Notes: generated by a model from the sequence alone, not told the origin. Counted from the stretch's first letter, positions 1 to 7,080 are shown. The stretch: 30,445 nt of DNA from CAZXDL01 sp964639505 (GCA_964639505.1 CAZXDL010000009.1:1-30445); one strand, 5' to 3'. Program-made: numbers and translations.

Positions 1-77
1 GGGCTCGTAGTGAAGAGGCCTATCACGCCTCCCTGTCACGGAGGAGATCGCCGGTTCGAATCCGGTCGGGCCCGCCA
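1..77 (+). tRNA. tRNA-Asp (anticodon GTC)
   Basis: A full cloverleaf is visible. The 7-bp acceptor stem pairs GGGCTCG with CGGGCCC (one T-G wobble), the anticodon loop CTGTCAC carries GTC, the T-loop is TTCGAAT, and CCA is encoded. The gene starts at the first base of the window, so its promoter lies outside. Its 3' end is partially duplicated at 800-810 and 1213-1222, which suggests an integration target. Confidence 0.97.
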
Positions 78-80
78 AGA

Positions 81-109
81 TTGACGTTTACGTACAATTA
101 TGATATTAT
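81..109 (+). promoter_or_regulatory. Promoter of the 116-766 gene (leaderless)
   Basis: TTGACG at 81-86, a 17-bp spacer and TATTAT at 104-109. The ATG is 6 bases beyond the -10 box, so transcription should start at or next to the start codon. Confidence 0.8.
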
Positions 110-115
110 CTTGAA

Positions 116-766
116 ATGTCTAAACCCAACGGAGAAACGTCCCCAGAGTTACAGAGGCGACTAGAGCAAATGAAGGCCTTGAGTGAAGCCATAGGAAGCT
201 CAGGTCTTTCAAAAGTGGACAAACATCAGGGTCAACTCGGCAGAGAAATAGATGAACTTCAAGAAGATGATGCTTATATGCGGCAAGAGATTGCTGAACA
301 ATACTCAGAGGCAAGAAGCTATTTGTTTGGTCAAATTATTAGAGGTGTTTCCTCAGGAAGCTTAAGCCAAGGATATTCACTAGGTAGGATAGATATTGAC
401 TATCCACACCATGGTGAATGGGAGGTTGCTCATCTTGTGGATGAGCCCATATCAGGCTCTGTGGGCGAAATGCGTTTGACATACGATGGCCATGAAAGTT
501 TACGCCGCGAGGTTTACGCATTTATTGGTGCTGTTGCACCAAATAGAGAAGATTTCGTTTTTGACGAGACTGAGCCAGGACCAGGTGCAATTGTTTCTGA
601 AATGGCAAGAAAAGTTACTAGTACTAATCTGCCGGGTGTTTATCTTGTCGAAGAGCGAGCGAGACTACAAGGTACCGGTGAAGACACGCAAACTCCTGAC
701 TTCTCAACAGAGATTGTACTTAGTCTTCATGATGCTGCTGTTCCCGATAGTGTCACTGCCTCCTGA
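116..766 (+). CDS. Hypothetical protein, first gene of the tRNA-Asp accessory region
   Basis: This 216-residue soluble protein was not recognised. The first 80 residues are highly charged and probably helical or coiled-coil, with runs such as GREIDELQEDD; the rest is mixed alpha/beta. There is no signal peptide, membrane segment or catalytic motif that I can name. The start is fixed by a strong promoter whose -10 box ends 6 bases upstream, so it should be read from a leaderless mRNA. It is the only gene between tRNA-Asp and the first degenerate copy of the tRNA 3' end, and its base composition looks more AT-rich than the housekeeping genes further right, both consistent with acquired DNA. It ends with TGA. 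Confidence 0.75.
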   Translation: MSKPNGETSPELQRRLEQMKALSEAIGSSGLSKVDKHQGQLGREIDELQEDDAYMRQEIAEQYSEARSYLFGQIIRGVSSGSLSQGYSLGRIDIDYPHHGEWEVAHLVDEPISGSVGEMRLTYDGHESLRREVYAFIGAVAPNREDFVFDETEPGPGAIVSEMARKVTSTNLPGVYLVEERARLQGTGEDTQTPDFSTEIVLSLHDAAVPDSVTAS

Positions 767-775
767 AACAGCAAA

Positions 776-810
776 ATAGTTCCAGATATCATACGCTAAG
801 GCCCGCCAAG
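776..810 (+). repeat. Degenerate tRNA-Asp 3'-end repeat, copy 2
   Basis: GGCCCGCCAAG at 800-810 matches the last bases of tRNA-Asp (69-79) exactly. It is preceded 24 bases upstream by ATAGTTCCAGA, and the same two blocks at the same distance recur at 1189-1222. The GTTCC block loosely recalls the tRNA T-loop but lies 6 bases further away than in the real tRNA. It may be an attachment-site remnant. Confidence 0.6.
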
Positions 811-812
811 TA

Positions 813-841
813 TTGACACTATATGGCTGATGTTGTATAGT
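813..841 (+). promoter_or_regulatory. Promoter of the 851-1168 gene (leaderless)
   Basis: TTGACA at 813-818, a 17-bp spacer and TATAGT at 836-841. The ATG at 830 lies inside this promoter and cannot be the start; the ATG at 851 is 9 bases past the -10 box. Confidence 0.8.
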
Positions 842-850
842 GTTTTTATT

Positions 851-1168
851 ATGCGCGGCATGGAGTCAATAGAAGTCCTTCGTCCTACACACGAATTCAG
901 AGCTGAACTAGCTCCTGACGGAGAACTATGCCTTAAAAGTATACTAACTTTGGCCGCCGACAAAGAAGCAATGGAAGATTCAGCAACAGCACGGCATGTT
1001 GTAGCTGGACTGGATAAAGCTGCGGGAAGGGGACCAAAACCAGGCACTGCCGTATTTACATGTCAGGTCCCTGGATGTGAAGTATCAGTTCAAGCAGACC
1101 CGAGTAATTTGATGGCATCACTATCGCCCGACAAGCCTGAATTCGATGCTTGTATCGTCGAATCATAA
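851..1168 (+). CDS. Hypothetical protein, second single-gene module
   Basis: This 105-residue protein was not recognised. It has two cysteines in the segment TCQVPGCEV (around residues 67-75), which resembles one half of a zinc-binding or disulfide knuckle, but no second pair follows, so I assign no function. The frame is open from 830, but that upstream ATG overlaps the -10 box of a near-consensus promoter, so 851 is preferred. The gene is bracketed by the two degenerate tRNA-Asp 3'-end repeats at 776-810 and 1189-1222, making it a compact promoter-gene-repeat unit. Confidence 0.65.
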   Translation: MRGMESIEVLRPTHEFRAELAPDGELCLKSILTLAADKEAMEDSATARHVVAGLDKAAGRGPKPGTAVFTCQVPGCEVSVQADPSNLMASLSPDKPEFDACIVES

Positions 1169-1188
1169 CTTTTACTTGTCAGAGTAAG

Positions 1189-1222
1189 ATAGTTCCAGAC
1201 CTGCAAAGTTACGGCCCGCCAA
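1189..1222 (+). repeat. Degenerate tRNA-Asp 3'-end repeat, copy 3
   Basis: ATAGTTCCAGA at 1189-1199 and GGCCCGCCAA at 1213-1222, with the same 24-base offset as copy 2. About 26 of 34 aligned positions match copy 2, and the mismatches fall in the middle. It lies directly after the second module. Confidence 0.6.
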
Positions 1223-1229
1223 TCATAAG

Positions 1230-1257
1230 CACTTCGCTCAGGAGTGTTTTTCTTTTT
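1230..1257 (+). terminator. Intrinsic terminator
   Basis: A 6-bp stem CACTTC/GGAGTG (one T-G pair) with loop GCTCA is followed by TTTTTCTTTTT. It sits after repeat copy 3 and ends transcription from the small upstream modules. Confidence 0.6.
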
Positions 1258-1265
1258 GCTAATGC

Positions 1266-1293
1266 TTGCAAACAAAACACGCATCGATATACT
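1266..1293 (+). promoter_or_regulatory. Promoter of the lipoprotein gene
   Basis: TTGCAA at 1266-1271, a 16-bp spacer and TATACT at 1288-1293. The short leader that follows carries AGGAG before the ATG at 1311. Confidence 0.65.
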
Positions 1294-1310
1294 CAACACA
1301 AGGAGAAATT

Positions 1311-1967
1311 ATGAAATCATATGAGAGAGCAGCAGCGGTGGTTGGTCTTACACTTGCAACGGCATTTGGTGCAACAGCTTGTGGTGGTGAAAAACCTAGC
1401 GCTACAAAGCAACCAGCTCCAGCACCAAAAGTAAAATTATCACCCGAGGGGGATCCTGGTATAGCCCAGTCAATTAAATCAATTGATAAAGACGCCCTCA
1501 GCGGTTGTGATCTGCAGGCAGCCCAAAAAAAGCTCCGCGTGGCAATCGCCAAGGGCTCCTATATCAAGCTATTAACGATAAGAGATGGAAATCGTGAGCC
1601 AGCTCAATCTGTTGCCAGAAACAGCAAAACAGCTCTTATAAACCCTGCCGCATTGGCGTGTGGAGGCGAAATAACTGCACTCGTCGGGACTTCTGAAAAC
1701 ATGAAGGCCACAGTTGATAATAACTTTAACCCTGTCAAATTAGTTCGCGAAACAGATGAAGACGCAGGTATGCTAGCGGTTGACCACGAAGGGAGAATGT
1801 TAGACGAGCTGACATTTGTCGCGACACCACTACATTTTGATCGCCAAAAAGATGGGGTATACCTAGACGGCCTTGCTGATAAAGAGGGAACAGCCTTCGC
1901 ATCAGCACTACCGGTTGATGTTATGGATGAACTTGTAGCACAACAAGCTGCCATCACAGTTCAATAA
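1311..1967 (+). CDS. Putative lipoprotein of unknown function
   Basis: This 218-residue protein begins with a classical lipoprotein-type signal: a basic start (MKSYERA), a hydrophobic stretch and a lipobox-like ATAC with the cysteine at about residue 24. A low-complexity Ala-Pro-Lys linker (around residues 30-42) follows, then a soluble domain I do not recognise with two further cysteines. It should be anchored to the outer face of the membrane. The start at 1311 is chosen for the AGGAG 5 bases upstream and for the signal peptide; an in-frame TTG at 1266 overlaps the -35 box. It is one of the few genes here with a Shine-Dalgarno leader rather than a leaderless start. Confidence 0.75.
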   Translation: MKSYERAAAVVGLTLATAFGATACGGEKPSATKQPAPAPKVKLSPEGDPGIAQSIKSIDKDALSGCDLQAAQKKLRVAIAKGSYIKLLTIRDGNREPAQSVARNSKTALINPAALACGGEITALVGTSENMKATVDNNFNPVKLVRETDEDAGMLAVDHEGRMLDELTFVATPLHFDRQKDGVYLDGLADKEGTAFASALPVDVMDELVAQQAAITVQ

Positions 1968-1990
1968 CAGCAAGAACACCACGACAATAG

Positions 1991-2019
1991 TTGACGGAAC
2001 AGATTAAAAATGTTATTTT
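1991..2019 (+). promoter_or_regulatory. Promoter of the 2027-2419 gene (leaderless)
   Basis: TTGACG at 1991-1996, a 17-bp spacer and TATTTT at 2014-2019. The ATG follows after 7 bases. Confidence 0.75.
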
Positions 2020-2026
2020 ATGTTAA

Positions 2027-2419
2027 ATGACAACTGGAGAGACATTATCACTAGAGGACAGAAGTAAATCTCTGTTTGGCAACAAAAAACACCTACCTAT
2101 TATTGCAGCAATTGGACGATATTCGACTGATCCGATCGAACCCTTTCATGCGCCAAGTATTATCGATGATATTAAAAAGAGCAGAGAAATCAAGGTAGGC
2201 ATCAATGATGCTATTAGACAGCTCGATGTTTTAGCCGAGTTTGGCTGGGTCGTTGAAGTACCTCCAGAAATGGCAGCCTATCAACCAAAGCTTGATGCAG
2301 TAGGCCAGAGAACATTCGCAAGAGTTGATCATCCTGTCTGGGACTCTTTCGCTGCAATGATTGAAGAGTGGGAAACTCCGCCTGAAGTTCAACTAAATCT
2401 TTTTGGTAACGATCTGTAA
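2027..2419 (+). CDS. Hypothetical protein, possibly winged-helix
   Basis: This 130-residue protein has the order of a small winged helix: a helix around KKHLPIIAAIGRY, then SIIDDIKKSREIKVGINDAIRQLDVLAEFGWVVEV, which reads like helix-turn-helix followed by a wing. That is a fold guess from the hydrophobic pattern, not a family match. The tail ends in VQLNLFGNDL, which resembles a clamp-binding or hydrophobic docking peptide (QLNLF is close to the QLxLF beta-clamp motif). If that motif is functional, the protein may bind the DNA polymerase sliding clamp. The start is set by a -10 box 7 bases upstream. Confidence 0.65.
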   Translation: MTTGETLSLEDRSKSLFGNKKHLPIIAAIGRYSTDPIEPFHAPSIIDDIKKSREIKVGINDAIRQLDVLAEFGWVVEVPPEMAAYQPKLDAVGQRTFARVDHPVWDSFAAMIEEWETPPEVQLNLFGNDL

Positions 2420-2478
2420 GCCAGCTCACATCAATTTATTATCATCCTTCGTATACTTGAATTACTCAAGGAGGATAA

Positions 2479-2745
2479 ATGATAGACATTATTGCTTGGA
2501 TAATTTTTGGAGCGCTGGCTGGCTGGATAGCCTCTATTATTATGAAAACAAATGCTGAGCAGGGGGCGATAGCTAATATTATTGTCGGAATCCTAGGTGC
2601 TATTATCGGTGGTTTTATTGTACGTATGCTAACAGATACCGATGTGAGCGGATTCAATTTTGCTAGCTTAGCTACAGCAATACTTGGGGCGATCATACTG
2701 CTGGCAATCGTCAAAGCCTTTAGGCGCGGCGACACAACCCCTTAA
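2479..2745 (+). CDS. GlsB/YeaQ/YmgE family membrane protein (transglycosylase-associated)
   Basis: This 88-residue protein has three hydrophobic helices and the glycine-rich pattern of the family: IIFGALAGWIAS near the N-terminus, then NIIVGILGAIIGGFIV, then a third helix and a short basic tail (FRRGD). The length matches the usual 80-90 residues. These proteins lie in the cytoplasmic membrane, are often stress-induced, and have no defined biochemical role. A textbook Shine-Dalgarno AAGGAGG sits 6 bases before the ATG, and TATACT at about 2452 is a likely -10 box. Confidence 0.88.
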   Translation: MIDIIAWIIFGALAGWIASIIMKTNAEQGAIANIIVGILGAIIGGFIVRMLTDTDVSGFNFASLATAILGAIILLAIVKAFRRGDTTP

Positions 2746-2783
2746 TAATATTATTTTGGCCGATCTTGATTGTGTTATTTAGG

Positions 2784-2891
2784 ATGATTAAATGGTCTAA
2801 GCTTTTGTTTAGATACAGGAGAATTGTCTACGCGTTATTTACCATCATAGCTTTTCTCCTTAACAGGAGAGATAAAAGACGCCAATATTGA
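2784..2891 (+). CDS. Candidate small membrane protein (35 aa)
   Basis: A 35-codon frame encodes a basic N-terminus, one hydrophobic segment (IVYALFTIIAFLL) and a basic tail (NRRDKRRQY), the layout of a small single-pass membrane protein. AGG lies immediately before the ATG, too close to act as a normal Shine-Dalgarno, and no good promoter at the leaderless distance is evident. Its TGA stop lies inside the -35 box of the next gene. It fills an otherwise empty gap of about 190 bases. This is a weak call and may be chance. Confidence 0.3.
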   Translation: MIKWSKLLFRYRRIVYALFTIIAFLLNRRDKRRQY

Positions 2892-2916
2892 CAAAATAAC
2901 CTGCTTATGGTAATAT
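2888..2916 (+). promoter_or_regulatory. Promoter of the 2937-3140 gene
   Basis: TTGACA at 2888-2893, a 17-bp spacer and TAATAT at 2911-2916. The ATG at 2907 overlaps the -10 box, so the ATG at 2937, with GAGG 6 bases before it, is the usable start. Confidence 0.75.
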
Positions 2917-2936
2917 ACCTGTGTTCGAGGTATATT

Positions 2937-3140
2937 ATGGGAAATTACAATCAGTACCCGATAGAACCCCCTAAGCCCGAAGATGATCCTGTTTTAGTTG
3001 GCCTAGCTACTCATGAAGTTATATCCCATCCCGCCGTACTTTTACCGATGGAGCTGCAAATAATTGCCGCCGTCGGTCGTTCGTTTGTACAGGCAGCCCA
3101 AAACTCTCCTGATGAAGAGAAAGTCCTGACGTACAGTTAA
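2937..3140 (+). CDS. Hypothetical small protein (67 aa)
   Basis: This short soluble protein starts MGNYNQYPIEPPKPEDDP, an acidic proline-rich N-terminus, followed by about 45 residues that could form one or two helices (LPMELQIIAAVGRSFVQAAQ). It was not recognised. The start at 2937 is preferred over an in-frame ATG at 2907 because the promoter -10 box covers the latter and a GAGG element is correctly placed for the former. The sequence before the promoter (CGCCAATATTGACA) resembles the junctions after the tRNA-derived repeats upstream, but the match is short. Confidence 0.6.
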   Translation: MGNYNQYPIEPPKPEDDPVLVGLATHEVISHPAVLLPMELQIIAAVGRSFVQAAQNSPDEEKVLTYS

Positions 3141-3150
3141 AAATCCCTGT

Positions 3151-3179
3151 TGACAGCCACGGAGTGATTCAACATACTC
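3151..3179 (+). promoter_or_regulatory. Promoter of the cohesin/Fn3 protein gene
   Basis: TTGACA at 3151-3156, a 17-bp spacer and CATACT at 3174-3179. A leader of about 40 bases follows, with GAGAGGGG before a GTG start. Confidence 0.75.
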
Positions 3180-3225
3180 ATGTTTAATAGTGAGGAATTC
3201 TTAAAACTCTCGAGAGGGGATTATC

Positions 3226-4065
3226 GTGGCTGAAAAAAGTACTAAAACCAAGGTTGCTGTAAAAAACAAAAAGCTGCCAATAATTGTTTTCGTTTTACTA
3301 TTCGCGGCGGTCGGGGCATTCTTTGTGATAAACAGTTTTGCGTCTACGCCTACCTCAAGCAAAATTTACTTAAGTGCTTCAACTTACAGCGTGTCTGCTA
3401 ACACAACATTTGAGGTACAGATACGTGAGAACAGCGGAACGGTGGCGGTTAATACCGTTCAAGCCAATATTTCTTACCCTGCTAATCTAGTTGACCTTGT
3501 TAGTATTGACGCCACTAATACAAGTTTTGGTGTTCAGGCGCAATCGACCGGTGCTAATGGCGCGATTCTTGTGGCTCGGGGGAGCTATACGCCAAGAACC
3601 GGTGATCAGTTGGTGGCTACACTGCATTTCAAGAGTAAAACCGTCAGCGGCAATGCTAGCCTAGCGTTTACTACCGGCACGGCGCTGATCAGTTCTGATA
3701 CAAATACCGCTATAACAGGCCCATATTCCACTAGCGGAACGGGAGCCGCCACAATCGCCATAAGTGGTACCACAACCACTACACCGTCTGATACGACTCC
3801 GCCGACAGCTCCAACCGGCCTAACCGGAACCGCTCAATCTGGCGGATATATTACACTTACTTGGAACTCATCTACCGACAATGTAAAAGTAACCAACTAC
3901 AAAGTTAAGCTCACCGGATTTGGCACAGTTGCGAATGTGCCAGGAAAGACTGTTATATTAAACAGCGCAACACCGGGCAAGACATATACCTATAACGTTT
4001 ATGCGCAGGATGCAGCCGGTAATCTATCGGCACCATCGGCCAGTTTCTCAATTGTTGCTAAGTAA
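3226..4065 (+). CDS. Membrane-anchored extracellular protein with cohesin-like and fibronectin type III domains
   Basis: This 279-residue protein has a basic N-terminus and one membrane segment (residues 19-39, PIIVFVLLFAAVGAFFVI), then a beta-rich region (about 45-180) with the cohesin pattern of small hydrophobics, SANTTFEVQIRENSG and NTVQANISYP. A Thr-rich linker and an Fn3 domain follow, recognisable from DTTPPTAPTGLTGT, ITLTWNSSTDNV and TYTYNVYAQDAAGNLS. It should be displayed outside the cell and serve in adhesion or binding; no catalytic site is seen. The start is GTG with a strong Shine-Dalgarno. Its stop overlaps the convergent gene by 8 bases. Cohesin here means the fold; no partner dockerin is visible in the window. 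Confidence 0.82.
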   Translation: MAEKSTKTKVAVKNKKLPIIVFVLLFAAVGAFFVINSFASTPTSSKIYLSASTYSVSANTTFEVQIRENSGTVAVNTVQANISYPANLVDLVSIDATNTSFGVQAQSTGANGAILVARGSYTPRTGDQLVATLHFKSKTVSGNASLAFTTGTALISSDTNTAITGPYSTSGTGAATIAISGTTTTTPSDTTPPTAPTGLTGTAQSGGYITLTWNSSTDNVKVTNYKVKLTGFGTVANVPGKTVILNSATPGKTYTYNVYAQDAAGNLSAPSASFSIVAK

Positions 4066-4558
4066 CTAGTACGTTGTGGTTGTTAACTTTTGATTTAATG
4101 CGGGCGTAAAGATCCTCGAGGTGTTTTTCTGGGATTGCGACGTCTTTTAGAATTAGCTTCTTCTCAAGTTTGGGAATCGTGACATGGATGTCGCCGTAAC
4201 CATATCGATTGCCGAAATAACCTTGATTGACGCTAGCCGAGATAATCGATTCATACAGATAGACCTTTTGCTTCTTGCCAAACGCCCCGACACTGTTGCT
4301 GACAATGATGCCTTCAGGTTTCAAAATGTATACAATGGCGTGCCATTTGGTATGGTAAATCATGCCCGCCACTCCCGCGAAAGCCATCACCAACAAAAAG
4401 GTCAGAATCCGGCTGAAGCCGTGTCCGCCCGTGACGAGCGTAAACATCGAGCCAATTATTAAAGCTGAAAACAAAGCCACTATGGTCGATATAATCCCGA
4501 AAGCTGCCAGTTGTACTCGGTAAGCTTCCTCGCTGCGCTTGATCTTTGTGGAATCCAT
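4058..4558 (-). CDS. Membrane protein with bacterial PH-like domain
   Basis: This 166-residue protein has two adjacent hydrophobic helices (residues 17-38 and 47-67) and then a beta-rich domain, KWHAIVYILKPEGIIVSNSVGAFGKKQKVYLYESIISASVNQGYFG in outline, which fits the bacterial PH (YdbS-like) fold. The function is unknown. An ATG at 4567 overlaps a consensus TATAAT box (4566-4571), so the ATG at 4558, 7 bases beyond that box, is chosen and the mRNA is predicted leaderless. It is divergent from uppP, with the two -10 boxes only about 17 bases apart, so the two promoters probably compete for polymerase. Confidence 0.75.
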   Translation of the reverse strand: MDSTKIKRSEEAYRVQLAAFGIISTIVALFSALIIGSMFTLVTGGHGFSRILTFLLVMAFAGVAGMIYHTKWHAIVYILKPEGIIVSNSVGAFGKKQKVYLYESIISASVNQGYFGNRYGYGDIHVTIPKLEKKLILKDVAIPEKHLEDLYARIKSKVNNHNVLVT

Positions 4559-4565
4559 TAACGTC

Positions 4566-4594
4566 ATTATATTACATTGCCGTCATGGTATGAT
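4566..4594. promoter_or_regulatory. Face-to-face divergent promoters (PH-domain gene and uppP)
   Basis: The minus-strand -10 is TATAAT (4566-4571), with the start codon at 4558. The plus-strand -10 is TATGAT (4589-4594) with an upstream TG (extended -10), and the uppP ATG follows after 8 bases. Neither has a good -35 box, and the two overlap, so mutual interference is likely. Confidence 0.55.
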
Positions 4595-4602
4595 TAACAG
4601 AT

Positions 4603-5436
4603 ATGGGAATTCTAGAAGCCATCCTGCTGGGAATCATCGAAGGGTTTACCGAATTTTTACCAATTTCCAGCACCGCCCACCTTACAATAGCCGAAAAAGC
4701 CCTTGGTTTTTCTATTAAAGACCCGGCCTTTGTGGCATTTACTGCGATCATACAAATCGGGGCGGTCATCGCGACGCTTATTTACTTTAGGGATGATGTT
4801 GTCAGGTTGGTTAAGGCATGGCTGGCGGGCATCACATCTGCCGATAAGCGTGGGGCAGACTATAAGTTTGGCTGGGCGGTAATTATTGGATCGATACCGA
4901 TCGCGGTGGTAGGGCTGGCTTTTAAAGATCAGATTGAAACTGGAGTGCGCAGTCTATGGCTAGTAGCTACAGCCTTAATTGTCTGGAGTGGTGTGATGTG
5001 GCTGGCCGACAAAACCGCCAAGCTAAACCGCCACGAAAAGGATGCCGGCTGGCGGGATACGCTGGTTATTGGTATAACGCAGTGTCTCGCACTCATCCCT
5101 GGTGTTTCAAGATCTGGTGCCACAATTTCAGCTGGCTTATTCCGGGGTTTAGATAGGGTAGCCGCTACTAGGATGTCATTTTTTTTGGCCATCCCGGCAC
5201 TGCTTGCGGCCGGCCTTCTCGAAGCCGTTACAAAAGCTGATGAAATTTCCAAGGGTATCGGCTGGGGTCCGACCTTGGTTGCTACGATTGCCAGCTTCAT
5301 CGTCGCCTATGCCACCGTCGCGTGGCTGTTGCGCTACATATCAAAGCACGGTTTTGGCATATTTATTATCTACCGGGTAGGCCTAGGCATTTTATTAATA
5401 ATTTTGCTGTCGGCCGGTGCGATTTCGGCAACATAA
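4603..5436 (+). CDS. uppP: Undecaprenyl-diphosphatase
   Basis: UppP/BacA dephosphorylates undecaprenyl diphosphate on the outer membrane leaflet to recycle the lipid carrier of cell-wall synthesis. The 277-residue length is typical. Both signature regions are present: EGFTEFLPISSTAH near residues 13-26 and PGVSRSGATISAGLFRGLDR in the second half, giving the catalytic Glu/Ser/Arg set. Seven or more hydrophobic segments are visible. The ATG is 8 bases past an extended -10 box, so the transcript should be leaderless. The nearby membrane and envelope genes are not otherwise linked to it. Confidence 0.96.
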   Translation: MGILEAILLGIIEGFTEFLPISSTAHLTIAEKALGFSIKDPAFVAFTAIIQIGAVIATLIYFRDDVVRLVKAWLAGITSADKRGADYKFGWAVIIGSIPIAVVGLAFKDQIETGVRSLWLVATALIVWSGVMWLADKTAKLNRHEKDAGWRDTLVIGITQCLALIPGVSRSGATISAGLFRGLDRVAATRMSFFLAIPALLAAGLLEAVTKADEISKGIGWGPTLVATIASFIVAYATVAWLLRYISKHGFGIFIIYRVGLGILLIILLSAGAISAT

Positions 5437-5455
5437 TTAGCCGCTCCAAATTGAC

Positions 5456-5485
5456 TTTACATCGTGTTAACGTTTAAGCTAAAGT
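5456..5485 (+). promoter_or_regulatory. Promoter of the proline-rich protein gene (leaderless)
   Basis: TTTACA at 5456-5461, an 18-bp spacer and TAAAGT at 5480-5485, with the ATG 6 bases later. Confidence 0.6.
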
Positions 5486-5491
5486 TTAGCT

Positions 5492-5872
5492 ATGCAAGAC
5501 GATTCAACGCCACCAACACCTCAAAACATAACACCGCCGCCATCTGAACCACCGGTTGATGACGGGGTATTTAAAGTCTCCCATTCATCTCAAGCCGACC
5601 ATATCGAACCGGCTGATACGCCCTTGCCGAGTACGGTAATCGAGCCGACTCAAGACTCAGCATCGGCTGTAGTTATGGACGACCAGGCTGCGCCTATTGG
5701 TGCTCCTGACCTCAGTAAAATTCCGCAATCTTTGCAATATTTAGCTCAAGAAATGGCCTTGCCGCCTGAGCCAGAACCTCCGGTCCAACCCTCACCCACC
5801 GAGCCACCCACATCGCCAGAACCGCCAACACCTCCAAGCCCACAGTCAACGCCGCCGACTTCTCCAATCTAA
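5492..5872 (+). CDS. Proline-rich low-complexity protein
   Basis: This 126-residue acidic protein is dominated by Pro, Ser, Thr and Glu, especially in the last 35 residues, where PP, PS and PT repeats follow each other. A short segment around residues 72-90 (DLSKIPQSLQYLAQEMALP) could be helical. There is no signal peptide or membrane segment, so it is probably a cytoplasmic disordered protein or a linker-like partner. I do not recognise it. The predicted leaderless start agrees with the reading frame, and the codon bias matches the neighbours, which supports it being real. Confidence 0.65.
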   Translation: MQDDSTPPTPQNITPPPSEPPVDDGVFKVSHSSQADHIEPADTPLPSTVIEPTQDSASAVVMDDQAAPIGAPDLSKIPQSLQYLAQEMALPPEPEPPVQPSPTEPPTSPEPPTPPSPQSTPPTSPI

Positions 5873-5947
5873 TTGATCCAGAGTGATCTATGTCATTGCA
5901 TAGGTGAAACGCCTAGGTATTTAATGTAGCTGAGGGGAGGAATTAAT

Positions 5948-6358
5948 ATGAATGCTAAAAAAACCCGAGCAAAGCCCGGCACCAAAGGCACAGGTGATTA
6001 TTACAGAGTAGAAGTGCGCCCCAAGAGTCAGTTTAAGAGTTTTCGCGTTCAAGATGTTGGCGATCCGGGCGGACTAGAACGACTAGCCGGACACAGGAGC
6101 AGCGGTTCGTGGGCCACTCATGCTTGGCTGATCAGCAAAGACAAGGCGCATGTTCAAGACGACAAACTGGTAGCTGACGACAAAGACGCAAAGAAGCTGC
6201 TAGCAAGCTTAGGTAGTGAACCAATTCATGTTAAGGGTGATATTTTTAAAGCCAAAGACCGCAAAAACGTAGCCGAAAAAGATAAGCCAACGGCCGCCCA
6301 AAAGCGGGCGCAGGCGGTAAATATCAAAAAAGCCCAAGCTGCCAGACATAAAAAATAA
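5948..6358 (+). CDS. Conserved basic protein of unknown function
   Basis: This 136-residue, highly basic protein starts MNAKKTRAKPGTKGTGDYY and has a central segment, SGSWATHAWLISKDKAHV, followed by a Lys/Ala-rich tail. From memory, proteins with this order (RVEVRPKSQF, QDVGDPG, then the same tail) occur in many bacteria without a known role; that recollection is unverified. The charge and small size suggest nucleic-acid binding. It has a Shine-Dalgarno GGGGAGG about 9 bases before the ATG and a plausible promoter (TTGCAT, 16 bp, TATTTA) in the preceding gap. Confidence 0.75.
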   Translation: MNAKKTRAKPGTKGTGDYYRVEVRPKSQFKSFRVQDVGDPGGLERLAGHRSSGSWATHAWLISKDKAHVQDDKLVADDKDAKKLLASLGSEPIHVKGDIFKAKDRKNVAEKDKPTAAQKRAQAVNIKKAQAARHKK

Positions 6359-6375
6359 GGTGATAGTATTAATTT

Positions 6376-7080
6376 ATGACATTTGAAAGCGCTCACCCTG
6401 GCGAGCCGCATAAATCGCACCGCGCAAATTGGCTAAGAGCCGGTGTGCTCGGAGTAAACGACGGAGTTGTCTCAACATCGAGTTTGATGTTAGGTGTTTT
6501 GGCTTCTTCAGCCAGTAAATCGGTCATCTTGACGGCTGGTGTGGCTGGGCTAGTTGCCGGAGCGCTTTCCATGGCAGTCGGTGAATACGTATCAGTTAGT
6601 TCACAGCGCGACTCTGAACGATCCGATATAGCAATGGAGAAAAAATCACTGTCCGAAAACCCTGATGAAGAGCTGGCGGAGTTGGTCTCAATCTACGAAA
6701 ACCGAGGCTTAAGCCGTAAATTAGCACTCGAAGTTGCCCAGCAGTTGCATGATCATGATGCTCTAGACGCTCATGCACGCGACGAACTCGGGATTGATCA
6801 TCAGGCACTTGCTAATCCGCTGCAAGCTTCACTCGCTTCGGCCGCGGCGTTTTCAGTCGGCGCGATCGTGCCAATTTTGGCAGCCGTCTTCACAAATGGT
6901 ACAGCCGGAACCTATGCAATAGTAATTTCTTCTCTGATAGTACTCGCTATTTCAGGCGCGGTTGGAGCATTTATCGGTGGCGGTCATAAGTTGCGGGCAG
7001 CCGCTAGAGTATTTGTGGGCGGTGCAGCAGCCATGGCAATAACCGCATTTATCGGTCATCTAATCGGCACAAATATATAA
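6376..7080 (+). CDS. VIT1/CCC1 family Fe2+/Mn2+ transporter
   Basis: The family moves iron or manganese across membranes. This 234-residue protein has the signature first helix LRAGVLGVNDGVVSTSSLMLGV, with the conserved Asp, then ALSMAVGEYVSVSSQRDSE, the helix that carries metal-site residues. A soluble helical segment rich in Glu and His (about 85-150) corresponds to the cytoplasmic metal-binding domain, and three C-terminal helices end in GAFIGGGHKLRAAARVFVGG. The length is typical for bacterial members. TAGTAT at 6364-6369 gives a leaderless arrangement with a 6-base gap. A weak AAGGTGA further upstream could also serve if it is co-transcribed with the previous gene. Confidence 0.93.
   Translation: MTFESAHPGEPHKSHRANWLRAGVLGVNDGVVSTSSLMLGVLASSASKSVILTAGVAGLVAGALSMAVGEYVSVSSQRDSERSDIAMEKKSLSENPDEELAELVSIYENRGLSRKLALEVAQQLHDHDALDAHARDELGIDHQALANPLQASLASAAAFSVGAIVPILAAVFTNGTAGTYAIVISSLIVLAISGAVGAFIGGGHKLRAAARVFVGGAAAMAITAFIGHLIGTNI

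Noticed and set aside
69..1222. Integron with attC sites
   Set aside because: The repeats have no paired core sites of the GTTRRRY type or imperfect inverted-repeat structure, and no integrase is seen.
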